DNA from: a virus
IMG/VR virus record: IMGVR_UViG_3300035703_000047
Coordinates: 1-64,000 of that record
Length of the DNA: 64,000 nucleotides
Reading direction: 5' to 3' (one strand)
Shown in pieces: positions 30,401 through 39,219 of this stretch (positions within the stretch are counted from its first letter, which is position 1; the number at the start of each line of letters is the position of its first letter). A model generated the notes under the pieces. That model had not been told where the DNA came from and ran no database searches. It was given only the letters and a program-made list of their open reading frames with translations. The translations under genes were made by a program, and so were the position numbers.

Positions 30401-32631
30401 CATGCAACAAAGTCAATAAACTCACCAAGAACTTTCTTATTCATTTTTTTACTCTTCAGGGACTTGACAAACGCAGATCGAATCTGAGTTTTACTTGCAT
30501 CATCAGAAACTTCAAACTCTGCATCATTAGAAAGAGCAGAGCCAGAAAGACCAAAGTATACATGATATCCAGATTTTTTAATTGAAAAGGATTTATGTTT
30601 CTTCCAATCATTCATGATCTCATTGTATTCCTTATTCTCCGAATAATACCCAGAAGAATAATCAGAAGTTTCATAATAACGACGAACAAAACTTCCTGCA
30701 TCACGACCTTCCAGGACCCGAATACCAATAAAATTTACATCTGTAAAACGATCACGAAGATTGCGAAGAAGAACATCAGTAAAACTAGTAAAATCTCCTT
30801 CCAAGTTGTAGGAGAACCCGATTTTACGATCTCGTAGAATAGTATTCACTCCAATAGAATTCAAACCAATATACACTTCTTCGGAGTCATAATTAAAACG
30901 ACCTTTAAATTCTTTGTGAAATTTAAGAGGTGCAGCTTCACCATCAGTCAAAACCACACACTGAACTTTCTGAAGTTTATTTTCCTGTTGAAACTGAGGA
31001 AGAATTTGATGAAGTGCAACCAAGCTTTCATTCAAAGGAGTTCCAGAAAGAGAAAGACGATATGGATGAGTATACTCTGGTGCATCATTATAGGAGTACT
31101 TGAACTCTTTTGCCAACCTAAAGATGTTAATCATTTGTTCTTCAAGAACACGATTATTCACTTTACTGGTAAACAAGTTCATAAGTGAGAAAGATTCATC
31201 AACATGAATCAACCCATGTTTTTTCTCATAATGAGGTTTAATAGGTTGTGGATAATTATTTTCATCCCGATCTGGGCGGCGCCACTCATTAGTAAATGCA
31301 TAAACCTCAAATGGAATAGATACTTTCTTACAGAACCAAATCAAATTATAAAGTTGTTTGATAGTATCCATCATAACATTAGACATTGAGCCGGACCAAT
31401 CAAGAATAAAGACCAAACCATGATTCTTACCATTAGCAAGAGTAGTGACTTTCTTGAACAGGTCTTCGTTGTATTTGTAAGTATGAAGTTTAGAACAGTC
31501 CAGAACACCAGTACGGGCAGTAGTAGCACGAGCGTAAGAATCTGCTGCCTTACGACACTCAAACTCTTTGACCAGATAATTGACTTCCTTCTGTGCAGAA
31601 CGTTTAAATTCAATATATTCTCTATCTACTTTTCCAAAAAGATGATTTTTAGCGAAATTATAATGTTGTTCCTCAAACTTTTGAATTGTTTTTGACCACC
31701 AATCATTAATTTCTCCATGAACATCAGAATTAGATGCAATGACTGTATCAAGATTCAATTTGGGAATCTGCAAGTAAATATTTTCTGAAGAATTTGTATT
31801 CACAAGATCCCGAATTGCTTCTTCAAGATTATCTACAGTTTTAACTTCAGGTTCAGAAGTATCACCCCCAATATTCGAAGTTTTATCTGAAGGAATATCG
31901 GTTTTTTCGTCGGACTGACCATCAGAAGGGGACTGGTTACCTTGACCGGAAGTTTCTAGATCATCCTTATCCGAAGACTCCTGAGACATGTCCTCGGACT
32001 GATTACTGGGAGTAGATTGAAGATTATCAAAAGAATCAATCTTAGTTTTTTCTAGATCTTTTCTCTTACAATACTCATAAAGTTTTACAGCAGCTGCAAT
32101 CGCATCATCAAAAGTTTCTGCATCTGCAACCATATTCAGGATCTCAGTTTCTTCACCCCGTTCAATAGGAACCTGAGTAAATCCACCGATCTTAAACCAC
32201 AGATTTACACGATCAGCTAAATTGTAAGTAGAAATATCATCATCCTTAATCTGGAAAAAATCATCCTCATGCAGTTCCTTATATCCCGCAAAGAAAGATT
32301 TATTGAGACCGGCATAACGACGCTTCATCATCTTTTCGATGCGAGCGTCCTCAGTTACATTCACGAATTGTTGGGGAATGGTAAACTTCTTACTCCAATC
32401 CTCATTAGGAGTATAAAGTGCGTGACCCACTTCATGTCCAACAAGCATATCGTATATAGAGTTAGAAGCCTTCTCCCACATGGGGAGAGTCAACACACGA
32501 GTATCCACATTGAAACATGCAGTAGGAACATGTTTGTGTTCCACCACAAGGTCTTCCGTTGCGAGAAGACGAGCGAGTTGACCTTTGACTTCGTGATTAA
32601 CAGGCATGAACTTTGTTTCGTATGCAGCCAT
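30400..32631 (-). CDS. cobT: HExxH metallopeptidase-VWA protein (CobT-like)
   Basis: 743 residues from ATG 32631 (MAAYETKFMPVNHEVKGQLA), the usual beginning of this cyanophage family; ATG 32652 is an in-frame alternative inside a hairpin. N-terminal gluzincin-like motif GHEVGHALY (HEVGH, residues 66-70) with NVTEDARIEKMMKRRYAG downstream as the third ligand. A central acidic, Ser-rich linker follows. C-terminal VWA domain: VFILDWSGSMSN (MIDAS DxSxS). Likely substrate of the MoxR-type ATPase; the cobalt-chelatase label is doubtful. Ends at its own terminator. Confidence 0.9.
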   Translation of the reverse strand: MAAYETKFMPVNHEVKGQLARLLATEDLVVEHKHVPTACFNVDTRVLTLPMWEKASNSIYDMLVGHEVGHALYTPNEDWSKKFTIPQQFVNVTEDARIEKMMKRRYAGLNKSFFAGYKELHEDDFFQIKDDDISTYNLADRVNLWFKIGGFTQVPIERGEETEILNMVADAETFDDAIAAAVKLYEYCKRKDLEKTKIDSFDNLQSTPSNQSEDMSQESSDKDDLETSGQGNQSPSDGQSDEKTDIPSDKTSNIGGDTSEPEVKTVDNLEEAIRDLVNTNSSENIYLQIPKLNLDTVIASNSDVHGEINDWWSKTIQKFEEQHYNFAKNHLFGKVDREYIEFKRSAQKEVNYLVKEFECRKAADSYARATTARTGVLDCSKLHTYKYNEDLFKKVTTLANGKNHGLVFILDWSGSMSNVMMDTIKQLYNLIWFCKKVSIPFEVYAFTNEWRRPDRDENNYPQPIKPHYEKKHGLIHVDESFSLMNLFTSKVNNRVLEEQMINIFRLAKEFKYSYNDAPEYTHPYRLSLSGTPLNESLVALHQILPQFQQENKLQKVQCVVLTDGEAAPLKFHKEFKGRFNYDSEEVYIGLNSIGVNTILRDRKIGFSYNLEGDFTSFTDVLLRNLRDRFTDVNFIGIRVLEGRDAGSFVRRYYETSDYSSGYYSENKEYNEIMNDWKKHKSFSIKKSGYHVYFGLSGSALSNDAEFEVSDDASKTQIRSAFVKSLKSKKMNKKVLGEFIDFVA

Positions 32632-32776
32632 AATACGACGAAACCGCCCCATTGGAGCGGTTCATGTGACGCTTTTTGAACTGGGCCAGTCGTGCTTTCG
32701 CCTGGCGCAGTGCTTGTGGTTTAAGTTTTCGTTTCTGGGGTTTTCCAGAGTTGTGTTGCCAGTTTGGTGTGGTCAT
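32597..32776 (-). CDS. Small basic protein after gp46, 59 aa
   Basis: ATG 32776 overlaps the gp46 stop (ATGA). Product MTTPNWQHNSGKPQKRKLKP then QALRQAKARLAQFKKRHMNR: 59 residues, strongly basic, helical. Its 3' end overlaps the cobT start in another frame by 35 bases. The coupling argues for translation; a nucleic-acid-binding role is a guess. Confidence 0.6.
   Translation of the reverse strand: MTTPNWQHNSGKPQKRKLKPQALRQAKARLAQFKKRHMNRSNGAVSSYYGCIRNKVHAC
32642..32662 (-). other. Hairpin upstream of cobT start
   Basis: AACCGCTCC-AAT-GGGGCGGTT on the minus strand pairs over 9 bp with one T-G pair. It covers the alternative ATG 32652 and lies 11 bases before ATG 32631. No U-tract follows, so it more likely tunes translation or mRNA processing than terminates. 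Confidence 0.5.
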
Positions 32777-34491
32777 GACACTAGTTTACTGAATCCCTTT
32801 ACTTTATCAAATTTCATCACCCTGTCAAATTTGTCCATGAGATCGTCGGTCTTGTGTGAGATAACGAACACATGAGCGTCCTGGATGACGTAACGAATAA
32901 TATTTGTGAAGAAATCTGTACCTGCACCATCCAAAGAACTATCAAAGATTTCGTCTAGGATAAGAAGATTTGTACTGGCCGAGTTTCTAAGTTTGGCAAT
33001 GTCCCGCCAAGTAAACAAGAGAGAAAGGTCAATACGCATCTTCTCACCTTCACTAAACGACTCATAACTAAAATCTTCATGAACCGGTGACTTTATAACC
33101 TCCTTAAACTCTTCATCCAGTGTGAAATTGATGTAGAAGTCCATCATCTGCAAATATTTGTTTATCTGCTGATTCATAAGAGGCAGATACTTTTTGATGA
33201 TCTTGGACTTTACTCCACCATCTTTCATCAATGAATGAGCGAACTCGTAATAATGAACTTGTTCCTTTTCCTTGGATCTTTCTTTTTCTAATGTTTCGAG
33301 ATCCGATATTAAGTTTTCAAGGGCTTTGCGTTCAGAATTTCTATTTTGAACTTGTTCGGCAATTTCTTGAATTTCGTTTCGTAAATTTTTGATTTGTCGG
33401 TTAAGCCCAGTAATTTTAACATTGTTGTGTGAAATGTCATTGTTGAGTTTGTTGATCTCCGTAGAATAAGATAAAAATTGTTGATCTTTTTCTAGTTCTA
33501 CATTGATTGCATCCTCCAACTCTTGGTATCCTTCATTGAGTTCTTTAGATTTCTCCTCAATATCTACAATCTTATCTAGGCGAAATCTTTCCTCAATGCT
33601 TTGGGTACATGTAGGGCATACCGAATTTTCCTGAAAGAACTTATGTTCCGATACTAGTGTTTGAATTTTTTGTTCTAGTTTTGCCTTAATTTGATTGAGT
33701 TTTTTTAGAGTTGAATTTGTACTAGTTAATTCTTCCAACTTTGGTTGAAGATCTCTTTCAATCATTATCAAAGTAGATTCATTATCAGTAGTCAATTCAT
33801 CAATTTCATTCTCAATTATTTGAATATTTTCTTCCTTCCTCTTGATACGATCTTTTCCACTTTTATCAAGATCTTTGATGAAATTTTCTTGCATCTCAAT
33901 CTTATCTTCAATCATCTCCTTTTTTAGTGAATACTCACGAATGAGTTCATTAGTACGTCTCATTCTTTCTTTAAGAAGATTATTCATTGTAGAGAAAATC
34001 TTAATATCAAGAAGGTCTTCAACAATTTCTCTACGATTTGCAGAGGTTAATTGCATGAATGGGACAAAAGTTGCAGATCCAAGAATAACAGTTTGAGTAA
34101 AAGATTTGTAATTAAGTTTTAAAATACCTTCTTCAAGTTTTTTCTGTTGATCTTGTGCCGCAGAGTCTTGATCTTGGACTTTTCCATCTATCCAAATTTC
34201 AAAAATATTTGGTTTTATTCCTCTAACAACTTTATATTCTTTATTTCCAATTGCAAATTCTATTTCTACAACACAATCTTTTTCATTTACCGAATTGATG
34301 AGTTGTGGTTTATTAATTTTTCTGAATGGTTTGTTATACAAAACAAAAGTAAGAGCATCTAAAATAGTACTCTTTCCGGATCCATTAGTTCCTACAATTA
34401 AGTTTGTTTTGAAGTCTTGAAAATTTACTTCAGTAAATTGATTTCCAGTGGAAAGGAAGTTGCGCCATTTAATCGTTTTGAATAAAATCAT
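32773..34491 (-). CDS. 46: Recombination nuclease ATPase, T4 gp46-like (Rad50-type)
   Basis: 572 residues. N-terminal Walker A LIVGTNGSGKSTILDALTF; long coiled coils on both sides of a zinc hook with CPTC (near residue 294); C-terminal FSEGEKMRIDLSLLF signature and Walker B TNLLILDEIFDSSLDG. With gp47 it resects DNA ends for recombination-dependent replication. Its start lies in the 3' end of the DUF3110-like gene. Confidence 0.95.
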   Translation of the reverse strand: MILFKTIKWRNFLSTGNQFTEVNFQDFKTNLIVGTNGSGKSTILDALTFVLYNKPFRKINKPQLINSVNEKDCVVEIEFAIGNKEYKVVRGIKPNIFEIWIDGKVQDQDSAAQDQQKKLEEGILKLNYKSFTQTVILGSATFVPFMQLTSANRREIVEDLLDIKIFSTMNNLLKERMRRTNELIREYSLKKEMIEDKIEMQENFIKDLDKSGKDRIKRKEENIQIIENEIDELTTDNESTLIMIERDLQPKLEELTSTNSTLKKLNQIKAKLEQKIQTLVSEHKFFQENSVCPTCTQSIEERFRLDKIVDIEEKSKELNEGYQELEDAINVELEKDQQFLSYSTEINKLNNDISHNNVKITGLNRQIKNLRNEIQEIAEQVQNRNSERKALENLISDLETLEKERSKEKEQVHYYEFAHSLMKDGGVKSKIIKKYLPLMNQQINKYLQMMDFYINFTLDEEFKEVIKSPVHEDFSYESFSEGEKMRIDLSLLFTWRDIAKLRNSASTNLLILDEIFDSSLDGAGTDFFTNIIRYVIQDAHVFVISHKTDDLMDKFDRVMKFDKVKGFSKLVS

Positions 34492-34744
34492 ATTTTCTTG
34501 GGGGAATCACAAAATCATCAGGAGATATAATTGCATATCTATAATTATACTCGTGGCAAGTCTTTATTGCAAGTTGTGGATCAACTTCTACAACTTCCAT
34601 TTCAGGATAATCATCAGCCTCTAAAAGACCAGCAAATCTCTCTGCATCATCTTCATCTTGAAAAAAGTATAGTGTCTTTTCACCATTAGAATCAGATACA
34701 GCGTATGCGCCGTCTTCGTCTCCATATGGTGTGATCATGTACAT
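34469..34744 (-). CDS. DUF3110-like small protein
   Basis: 91 residues: TLYFFQDEDDAERFAGLLEA, then DDYPEMEVVEVDPQLAIKTC. The block FxDEDDAxRxAxLLEAxDxP is the DUF3110 signature of cyanobacterial proteins, supporting a cyanobacterial host. It is placed between gp47 and gp46 as in other cyanophages. Function unknown. Confidence 0.75.
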   Translation of the reverse strand: MYMITPYGDEDGAYAVSDSNGEKTLYFFQDEDDAERFAGLLEADDYPEMEVVEVDPQLAIKTCHEYNYRYAIISPDDFVIPPRKYDFIQND

Positions 34745-34745
34745 A

Positions 34746-35792
34746 TTATTCTATTTCGCAGGCTTCTTGATAGACCTCTCTCAATAGTGTTTTGACCTTT
34801 TCTTTGTCTAGGTCAAAATCAGAGTCCTCTACATATTTATTTAAAATAGTAATAGTGTCCTCTATTTTTTCCTGGTCAAAATCTACATTATCATCATTAA
34901 CTTCAAAATTTTCAACAATTTTAATGTCAACAACTCCGGTCTTGTATATCTTATCTACAAACTTTTCAAAAAGAAGTTGATCTGATTTTTTGCGAACAAT
35001 AATCTTAACAATCTTATCTTTACAAGAAGTTGTATTAAATAATTTTGAATTTTGATCCTCGTAATAAATTCTCTCAAACATATTATAAGGATTTTGAACG
35101 AACTCCAATTCAAAAGTTTCGGTATCAAAAAAGTTAAATCCTCTTTTATCATCCACATCATTCCAATAAAGTTGATAAGGATTTCCGAGGTAAAAAATCT
35201 TTCCATTATTAGAACGAGTATGATAGTGTCCAGAACACACAATTCTGAAGTTATCAAAAACATTCACTTCCATTCCATGTTGTTGAACATTTCCTGGATA
35301 CACGCTGAATCCATTTAGTTCAAGATGTCCAAATGCAGCTTTTGATTTAGTTTTAGAAAGCTTTTCCAAGGTTTCTTCACGATTCTCCGGAGAAATCCAA
35401 GGAATCATAAATGTTTTTAATCCAGCAACTTCGTATTCGTCCGGACTAGAAATAGGAACAATGTTGTCATACTCCCTTAACAGAGACTCAATAGAGTTGA
35501 CTTCATTTGTATTTTTATAGTAAGCATCATGATTTCCTACAATTTGATATACTTTGATACCAAGATCTCGAAAACGATCATAAACATTTTCCTTCGCCCA
35601 ATTTAGAGCCCAAAAATCAACACTTTTACGATTATCAAAAGCATCTCCAAGGTGAATACAATGTTTTATTTTTCTTTTTTCTAGTTCTGGAAAAAAGACA
35701 TCATCATAAAACTTTTTAAAATAATCATGAAAGGTTTTACTACCTTTTCTGGCCCCATAATGGGTATCAGTCACACAAGCAATTAATGTCAT
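34746..35792 (-). CDS. 47: Recombination nuclease, T4 gp47-like (Mre11-type)
   Basis: 348 residues. Calcineurin-like phosphoesterase motifs in order: DTHYGA (residues 8-13), HLGDAFDNR, VGNHDAYY, and CSGHYHTRSN. Mre11-type exonuclease partner of gp46. Length matches T4 (339). Its start overlaps the gp55 stop (ATGA). Confidence 0.95.
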   Translation of the reverse strand: MTLIACVTDTHYGARKGSKTFHDYFKKFYDDVFFPELEKRKIKHCIHLGDAFDNRKSVDFWALNWAKENVYDRFRDLGIKVYQIVGNHDAYYKNTNEVNSIESLLREYDNIVPISSPDEYEVAGLKTFMIPWISPENREETLEKLSKTKSKAAFGHLELNGFSVYPGNVQQHGMEVNVFDNFRIVCSGHYHTRSNNGKIFYLGNPYQLYWNDVDDKRGFNFFDTETFELEFVQNPYNMFERIYYEDQNSKLFNTTSCKDKIVKIIVRKKSDQLLFEKFVDKIYKTGVVDIKIVENFEVNDDNVDFDQEKIEDTITILNKYVEDSDFDLDKEKVKTLLREVYQEACEIE

Positions 35793-36268
35793 TGATACAT
35801 TTTTGTTTGAATTGAATCTTTAATACTATTATAGTCAGAAGAATTGCCGTAATCATTATCTACTGTAAATACTTCGTCATATCCAGATCTTTCAATAATT
35901 TTCGATCTAATCTCCATTTGTTTCTTTTCTTTTTGAATTCTCCTCAGAAAAGCATAGTGAATAATCTGAGTAAAATAAGCAAATGGATTGGAAGACTTTT
36001 CTGGATTGAAATTATGAATGTATTGAACACAGTTTTCAATTCCATCGCAGATCATGTCTTCTCGGAACATATAGTTAACAAAGTTTGGTTTGTAAGATAA
36101 ATGAGTAGCTATCTTAAGAAAACACTCTCCCAAGTAATTGGTGATACGAGGTTTTGGTTGGTCATTTTCTGCAGCTACCTTAACTTTTCTTTTATACTCA
36201 ACTATAGCTTCTAAAAATTCTTTATTGTTTACATAATGTTCGGATCTTTTTCTTTTTGGTGCCTGCAT
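35789..36268 (-). CDS. 55: Late sigma factor, T4 gp55-like
   Basis: 159 residues (T4 185). KRKRSEHYVNNKEFLEAIVEYKRK (in parts), CFLKIATHLSYKPNF, then NPFAYFTQIIHYAFLRRIQKEKKQ with sigma region 2-like sequence. It directs host RNA polymerase to TATAAATA late promoters, 17 of which are seen here. Behind a strong sigma-70 promoter, so made early. Confidence 0.93.
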   Translation of the reverse strand: MQAPKRKRSEHYVNNKEFLEAIVEYKRKVKVAAENDQPKPRITNYLGECFLKIATHLSYKPNFVNYMFREDMICDGIENCVQYIHNFNPEKSSNPFAYFTQIIHYAFLRRIQKEKKQMEIRSKIIERSGYDEVFTVDNDYGNSSDYNSIKDSIQTKMYQ

Positions 36269-36300
36269 TTCATGAGTCCCTGTTTATATTAAGTGTTCTT

Positions 36301-36329
36301 ATTATAACAGAATATTTGGCTATTGACAA
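36301..36329 (-). promoter_or_regulatory. Sigma-70 promoter for gp55-47-46
   Basis: TTGTCA (36324-36329), 17-base spacer, TATAAT (36301-36306). Eleven of twelve matches, 33 bases upstream of gp55, in the intergenic space after the Sm-like gene. Confidence 0.8.
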
Positions 36330-36373
36330 TGGCTTGGAAAAGTTGGTACAATTACTCTGTGGAGTTTCAAAGA

Positions 36374-36781
36374 TTAGTTATCTTTAATATCTTGATTTCT
36401 ATAGAGCTTTTCAAGCTTTTTTCTTGCTTCATGAACTGATGAAAGATATCCCATTTCTGGAGTAAGAGGGTTTTTTATATTTTTATCTTCTTTTTGTATT
36501 AAAAACTTATGGTACATTTCAATAATTTCTGTATCACGAACTTCACTAATTGTGAGGACTTTTTCCATATCAAGTAAAAATGTATCATCATCAGCAAATT
36601 TAAGCCATGGATCTATTTTATATCCTTGCATTCCAATTTGTTTCATTACAATAATCTCAATAGTAACCGGATTATGTAATATTAACATGGTTCTACCGTC
36701 TTCTTCAGAAGGGCAAACAATAGAAAATATTTCTTCTCCAGAAATTAATTTAATAACCGCATAGAAATCTTCTTCCATCAT
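36374..36781 (-). CDS. Sm-like fold protein, paralogue 4 (135 aa)
   Basis: 135 residues. VIKLISGEEIFSIVCPSEED, LILHNPVTIEII, IDPWLKFADDDTFLL and KVLTISEVRDTEIIEMYHKF repeat the blocks of the three other Sm-like paralogues. A charged C-terminal extension (about 40 residues) is specific to this copy. It follows uvsW (ATG overlaps the uvsW stop). Function unknown; RNA binding is inferred from fold. Confidence 0.75.
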   Translation of the reverse strand: MMEEDFYAVIKLISGEEIFSIVCPSEEDGRTMLILHNPVTIEIIVMKQIGMQGYKIDPWLKFADDDTFLLDMEKVLTISEVRDTEIIEMYHKFLIQKEDKNIKNPLTPEMGYLSSVHEARKKLEKLYRNQDIKDN

Positions 36782-38241
36782 TCTTTTAAATTTACTTGTA
36801 TAAACTCGTAATTAAAATGTTCTTCATTATAGATTTTAACTCTTTCTATTAAATGATTTAAAGTATAATTTTTTCTAGACTTATAAGTACAATCATCTGC
36901 AATATCATAAAGAACTGCTTGAGTTTTATTATCTCCCTTTCTTAATACTCTCCCAATTGATTGTAAATTACGGATTCTAGATTTCGAAGGTGAAGCAAAA
37001 ATAACATTATGTAAATTTTTAATGTTAATTCCTGTAGAAAACGTTCCATACGAAGCAACAATAATTGCATTTTGTTCTCTCTCAGTAATTTCTCTAACTA
37101 ATTCTCTTTCTTCCGCATCTACACCACCATGAACATAAAAAACTTTACGTCCTTCTTTGACTGAATTATTTATTAATTCGTAAAGAGGTTGTCCATGACT
37201 TTCAACCCTAGAAAAAAGAATAAGAGTATTTCCTTTTAAATCTAAAGCTAAATTTTTAATAAAGTTATTTCTCTTTTGATGTCCAATAATAAACTGAACT
37301 TCATCTTCGAAGGTTTCAAATTGTTGTGGATTATGTTTAAGAATAATAATTTTAATTTGAAGTTTGGAAAGATGTCCTTTATCAATTAACTCTTTAGTTT
37401 GTGTTACTTTATATGATGGACCAAATAGACCTTCTAATACCCATTTGTGTGTTTGAGTTCCATCAAGAGTACCAGTAAAACCAAACCTATATTTGGTATT
37501 ATCCATTTTGGTCATAATATTGACCAATGATTTCGATTTAAATTGATGAGCCTCATCACCAATCACTACGTCAAATGAATCATAAAACGTTCTAGGTAGT
37601 TTATAAATGGACTGCCAAGTAGTAATGACTACAGGAAATTCATTTGTCTTTTCACGACCACTGTAAATGCGATGGCAAAAATCTTCGGCATTCCATCCAT
37701 AATCTTGAAAGTCTTTAAACATTTGTTCAACCAAAGACGTTGTAGGAACAACCAAAAGAATCTTTTGATTTTTCTCTGCAAAATATCTAACAATAGAGTA
37801 AATCATTAATGACTTACCAGATGCAGTTGGAGAAATTAAAAGCTTACGATTATATCTAAGAGCATCATAAACTGCATCTATTTGATAATCTCTTGGTTTA
37901 TGTTTAGAAATACGAGTCATGTAATCTTTGACTCCTTCATGAGAGATCATTTCATTCTCTTCTAAAGGAGTTCCGTAGAATTTATTATTTTTAAATTCTA
38001 CTCTATAGTCCCATTTCTTTGCCCAAGATACTACTTTATCAAGTAGACCGACATAAATTTCGCCAGTATGTGTTGAAAAAAGACGAATTTTTCCGTCCCA
38101 GTATTTACTTCTATATTGAGGCATAAATTTAGCACCAGGAACGTCAAAGGTAAAGTGTTCTGATAGTTCTTGGTAAATATGTGGTTCTGCTTCAATTTTT
38201 AAGAAAACTTCGTTCTTCTTTGCAATTATAATATCAGTCAT
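36778..38241 (-). CDS. uvsW: Recombination helicase UvsW
   Basis: 487 residues from ATG 38241 (MTDIIIAKKNEVFLKIEAEP); an upstream TTG is rejected because UvsW aligns from here. SF2 helicase: Walker A LISPTASGKSLMIYS, II IGDEAHQFKS, III FGFTGTLDG, VI SIGRVLRKGD. It branch-migrates replication forks and dismantles R-loops. Overlaps the uvsY stop. Confidence 0.95.
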   Translation of the reverse strand: MTDIIIAKKNEVFLKIEAEPHIYQELSEHFTFDVPGAKFMPQYRSKYWDGKIRLFSTHTGEIYVGLLDKVVSWAKKWDYRVEFKNNKFYGTPLEENEMISHEGVKDYMTRISKHKPRDYQIDAVYDALRYNRKLLISPTASGKSLMIYSIVRYFAEKNQKILLVVPTTSLVEQMFKDFQDYGWNAEDFCHRIYSGREKTNEFPVVITTWQSIYKLPRTFYDSFDVVIGDEAHQFKSKSLVNIMTKMDNTKYRFGFTGTLDGTQTHKWVLEGLFGPSYKVTQTKELIDKGHLSKLQIKIIILKHNPQQFETFEDEVQFIIGHQKRNNFIKNLALDLKGNTLILFSRVESHGQPLYELINNSVKEGRKVFYVHGGVDAEERELVREITEREQNAIIVASYGTFSTGINIKNLHNVIFASPSKSRIRNLQSIGRVLRKGDNKTQAVLYDIADDCTYKSRKNYTLNHLIERVKIYNEEHFNYEFIQVNLKE

Positions 38242-38662
38242 ATCCTCTAATAAATTTTTGCCATTCAATGGCGTTTTTCAACTGGTATGTTCTATTTAAT
38301 ATAGTTTTAATAATACTTTCTAGATAATTTAACATCATCTGATAGTATTCTATTTTAGTTTGGCATTTAATTATATCTTCATCTGCATCAAGATATTTGT
38401 CCAAATCATTTTTTAAAACTCGGTGATCAAATGGTTTTTCCACATATACGTCTGGCTCTGCTTTACCAGTATAATATTGCCACTTTTCTTTTTTTAAAAT
38501 TTTGTATTTATTTTCTTGAGCTTTTTTTAGAGTTAATACATTGTTAAAAATTTTATAATATTTTGCATGAAGACTGGCAATCTTTACAGATTCTGTATGC
38601 AAGTTATCCTCATCAATTTTTGAGTCTTCTTCCCAAAGTTTTTGAATTTCATCCAGGTTCAT
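38234..38662 (-). CDS. uvsY: Recombination mediator UvsY
   Basis: 142 residues (T4 137). Alignable with T4 UvsY: MNLDEIQKLWEEDSKIDEDN at the start, KEKWQYYTGKAEPD, then DADEDIIKCQTKIEYYQMML. It loads UvsX on gp32-coated ssDNA. It overlaps the tube-like gene by 14 bases upstream and the uvsW start downstream. Confidence 0.92.
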   Translation of the reverse strand: MNLDEIQKLWEEDSKIDEDNLHTESVKIASLHAKYYKIFNNVLTLKKAQENKYKILKKEKWQYYTGKAEPDVYVEKPFDHRVLKNDLDKYLDADEDIIKCQTKIEYYQMMLNYLESIIKTILNRTYQLKNAIEWQKFIRGYD

Positions 38663-39188
38663 ATTTAAAGATTTTATAAAGAGTATACTTAAAGGTTACC
38701 GTAGCCACTGCATACTGAATATCTTGACTAGTGGCGTCAAAATCAATTTCAGAAAGAGATGTTGGAAACATTCCTTGAAATTTTACAAAAGTTGATGGTT
38801 GAAAATTACTGTTATAGACTAATAGGGTTCCATCAGATACATTCGGATCTTGATTGGGATTGTATGGGTCACTTTGTTTCCATTCAGTATATTCGTAAAT
38901 ACTTTCTGGATATCCTAGTCCCCGCATCCAATTTTGAATAATGTTATAGTTTTCTAAATTTTCGTCAATATTAAAAGTTAATTTAAAATCATCAAAAATT
39001 AATTTGTCACCAGGAATTGGGATATCTTTCAAATAAGTTGGTTGGATTGCTACTCCAAGATTAATTCCTGGAATATTTGCCGATTTTGAAAAAAAATCTA
39101 CTTTTGGTGATCTTGTAAGATTAAATTTAAATCCTAGAGAACTTAAAAAATTTCTATTTGAAATTTGATTATCAAAAGCACTTGACAT
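38649..39188 (-). CDS. Second tail-tube-like protein (gp19/gp54 superfamily)
   Basis: 179 residues. FKFNLTRSPKVDFFSKSANI, IPIPGDKLIFDDFKLTFNID, IIQNWMRGLGYPESI match the layout of tail tube gp19 and tube-initiator proteins, with a strand followed by a W-containing helix. It is located after gp23 with its own late promoter, as in cyanophages where it is variously named. A tail-completion or tube-initiation role is inferred. Confidence 0.75.
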   Translation of the reverse strand: MSSAFDNQISNRNFLSSLGFKFNLTRSPKVDFFSKSANIPGINLGVAIQPTYLKDIPIPGDKLIFDDFKLTFNIDENLENYNIIQNWMRGLGYPESIYEYTEWKQSDPYNPNQDPNVSDGTLLVYNSNFQPSTFVKFQGMFPTSLSEIDFDATSQDIQYAVATVTFKYTLYKIFKYEPG

Positions 39189-39200
39189 CGTTTTTACTTT

Positions 39201-39208
39201 TATTTATT
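39201..39208 (-). promoter_or_regulatory. Late promoter AATAAATA
   Basis: 13 bases upstream of the tube-like gene, immediately after the gp23 terminator T-tract. The leader would be only a few bases. Confidence 0.6.
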
Positions 39209-39219
39209 TGCAATAAAAA

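Noticed and set aside
25239-32631. Interpretation of cobS/cobT as a cobalamin biosynthesis pair
   Set aside because: Motifs are general MoxR and VWA plus HEVGH; no chelatase large subunit or other cobalamin genes are visible.
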